Shown one piece after another: positions 62,245 to 64,000 of a stretch of DNA of 64,000 bases; the stretch's first letter is position 1; each line of letters begins with the position of its first letter. The DNA is from Nemopilema nomurai. Taxonomy: Eukaryota > Cnidaria > Scyphozoa > Rhizostomeae > Rhizostomatidae. The stretch is from the NCBI GenBank assembly GCA_003864495.1, contig ML133433.1, positions 1,871,618 through 1,935,617 of the forward strand, given 5' to 3'. Made by a program: the position numbers and the translations under genes. Below the pieces are notes generated by a model. That model worked only from the letters and a program-made list of their open reading frames with translations, made no database searches and was not told where the DNA came from.

Positions 62245-63870
62245 ATGCAAGAAGACATTAAATTGTCCTTTCTCAGTTTCAACACTGATGTCATACCGAA
62301 GTTTGCTGTCCAAAAGAAACTGCTAGCAAGTTCGGCTGGTAAGTTTTGCGAAGCTTAATTTCCCTTGCTGCAAACATATATTAATGAAATTATCACGAGC
62401 TAGCCTCAGGGGATAGGTAGCGTGACGCAAGTCATCAAAACTACAAAAAAGTTTGTCCAGTAATTTTTGTCGTAGGGAGAGAATAAACAAATGAATAAGG
62501 TAATGGAGGTAAACAACTGGAACATTTTCGAGGACAGCATTATTGGTTCGATGTTCAACATTATAGGGAGAAATATTTGATGTGAAATCACTTTAGATCC
62601 CAGAAACTGGGTGTTAGTAACCATGATTCAAGAAAATGGCCCCGATTTAGGTAAGAGTGACAAATAGCTTTCATGCCAATTGATGATTGATAATTTAATT
62701 GGGCCTCGTTTATATGCTTGAAGTTTGAGTTTTTTGCGAATCAGTTCATTTCCGTTCTGCTCTAAAGTCCCGCTACATGCTCGTATCATTCTTTTCATTT
62801 CTCTAAATTGGCACTATTTTTTGATTGAACCGATTGTTGAGCACTTGTTTTACCAGTATATATAGGTCGATCAACTTTACAACCGCCAGAAAAAAAAATT
62901 TGCCCACACTTCCATGAAGTTCCGGATTCTGAACACAAATTAGGTTAACGTGAATGCCGAAAAAACTTTGCGTGAAATTATGAATTTCAAAAATTTGCGC
63001 CATGAATTCTTGATTCATACATTTGGGGCAGAGGGGGGGGGGGGGACAGAGAGTGAATATAAGGATAAATTTAGATAAACTAAATTAACAGAAATCCTTG
63101 AGTGGTGCCTACCATTGCTACATTCAATAATCACCTGTGTTTTGGAAGCCATGTGAAGTTGATTACAGTTAGCATTACTTGTACTCATAAACTTTGAAGA
63201 TAAAAACAGGTAGCTCTTTGTCAATTGCACAATACTTTTCTATGTAGCGATGCATTATTAAAACATATCTGATAAGATCTTCAAACATACTGTAGGTGAA
63301 GTTGACTTCTGAGGTCAGCTGACTCAAAGTAACATTCACAAGTAGGAAAAAGCTCAGCAATTGTATTTGTTTGTCAGCAACAAATGTTATATGCTTGAAA
63401 AGACTATTCTAATCTCAATTTTGATTTACACTTTTTAACGATTTAGTTTTTGAAATTAATTTTTAATTTAATTTGATAATGAAATAATTTTCAATGAAAA
63501 TCTATTTCTTGGTCACATAACAAAAGTCATAATACAATTTATTTGTGTACAATGCAGTAAGATGGGCTGTAACAATGATAGAAGATTGAAAACGTAACTG
63601 TTTGTACAAAATCACATTGCTAACTGTTTTAAATTTTCTAAATCACTCAGAATTTATAGCAGACATTAGATTGTCTTCTTAAATTCTTCTTCCTGTGAAT
63701 TTCCCCAATTGGCATGGATCTTGATACATCCAAACTATCTGGTATTGTATATGATCATGTTGTTTCTTAGATGCTGTTTTAGCAATTGTTCTGTGTGATT
63801 TTCTAGAATATGACACAATGAATGAGCCAAGGACAATATCTTTGCGTTATAGACATGGAAATTCAGGAGG
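62245..63870 (+). CDS. Probable start of an unrecognised gene, two exons
   Basis: Exon 62245-62338 begins MQEDIKLSFLSFNTDVIPKF after an in-frame TAA and ends GCT G|GTAAGT (phase 1). Exon 63807-63870, after TTTTCTAG, continues in phase with EYDTMNEPRTISLRYRHG and ends at GG|GTGAGT (phase 2). The two strong splice sites and agreeing phases support a real gene running off the right edge. I do not recognise the protein. Confidence 0.45.
62339..63806 (+). other. Presumed intron of the last gene
   Basis: AT-rich sequence with a G homopolymer near 63036. Nothing else is recognised; short open frames on the minus strand look like chance. Confidence 0.4.
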
Positions 63871-64000
63871 GTGAGTGAAAGTTGCTTCCATTGATACTCT
63901 TTGACTTTCAGCAACTGTGTGACTGAAGCAATTAGGTAAATTTGGGATAAACGATGAAAGAATGAGAAATGATTGGAAGAGGAAAATATGAAACAAAATA

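Noticed and set aside
63030..63050. G homopolymer near 63036, and C homopolymer near 26380
   Set aside because: Simple homopolymers, possibly with length errors; no function inferred.

Overview
This is AT-rich, intron-dense animal DNA. Reading by splice sites and homology shows parts of four genes on the + strand, head to tail, plus one intronless gene nested on the - strand. The gene contents, small GT-AG exons, many intronic short repeats and a lone rhodopsin-like GPCR fit an early-branching animal. An anthozoan cnidarian (coral or sea anemone) is my best guess, by inference only.

Layout: (1) 1-4878, the C-terminal four exons of GTF3C1, the large B-box-binding subunit of RNA polymerase III factor TFIIIC. 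(2) 4879-8022, an intergenic stretch holding a short inverted-repeat element with a G-rich minisatellite core. (3) 8023-47159, a complete type II (otoferlin-like) ferlin. I could place all 53 coding exons; every junction keeps phase and they sum to 5610 nt (1869 aa plus stop). Order: C2A, C2B, FerI, C2C, FerA/FerB, C2D, C2E, charged linker, C2F, C2G, C-terminal membrane anchor. (4) 35055-35876 (-), a single-exon class A GPCR inside ferlin intron 37, with a 27/28-bp higher-order tandem array against its 5' end. (5) 48717-60327, a complete 20-exon uridine-cytidine kinase-like 1 (UCKL1) gene: 1551 nt, 516 aa, kinase plus uracil-phosphoribosyltransferase-like half. (6) 62245-63870, two phase-compatible exons that look like the start of an unrecognised next gene, with an RFX X-box-like site 300 bp upstream.

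The genes do not form a pathway: they cover Pol III transcription, Ca2+-regulated membrane fusion, signalling and pyrimidine salvage. The non-coding part is rich in small elements: a hAT-like MITE in UCKL1 intron 4, a pair of inverted 169-bp repeats around ferlin exons 25-28, a dispersed repeat family with at least four pieces, several mini- and microsatellites, and a decayed LINE reverse transcriptase. The most curious items are the nested GPCR and its array, an open reading segment in ferlin intron 1 that is phase-compatible as an alternative exon and resembles part of a T-box domain, and an intronic AP-1/TATA tandem repeat. I see no evidence for a wholly new multi-gene system.
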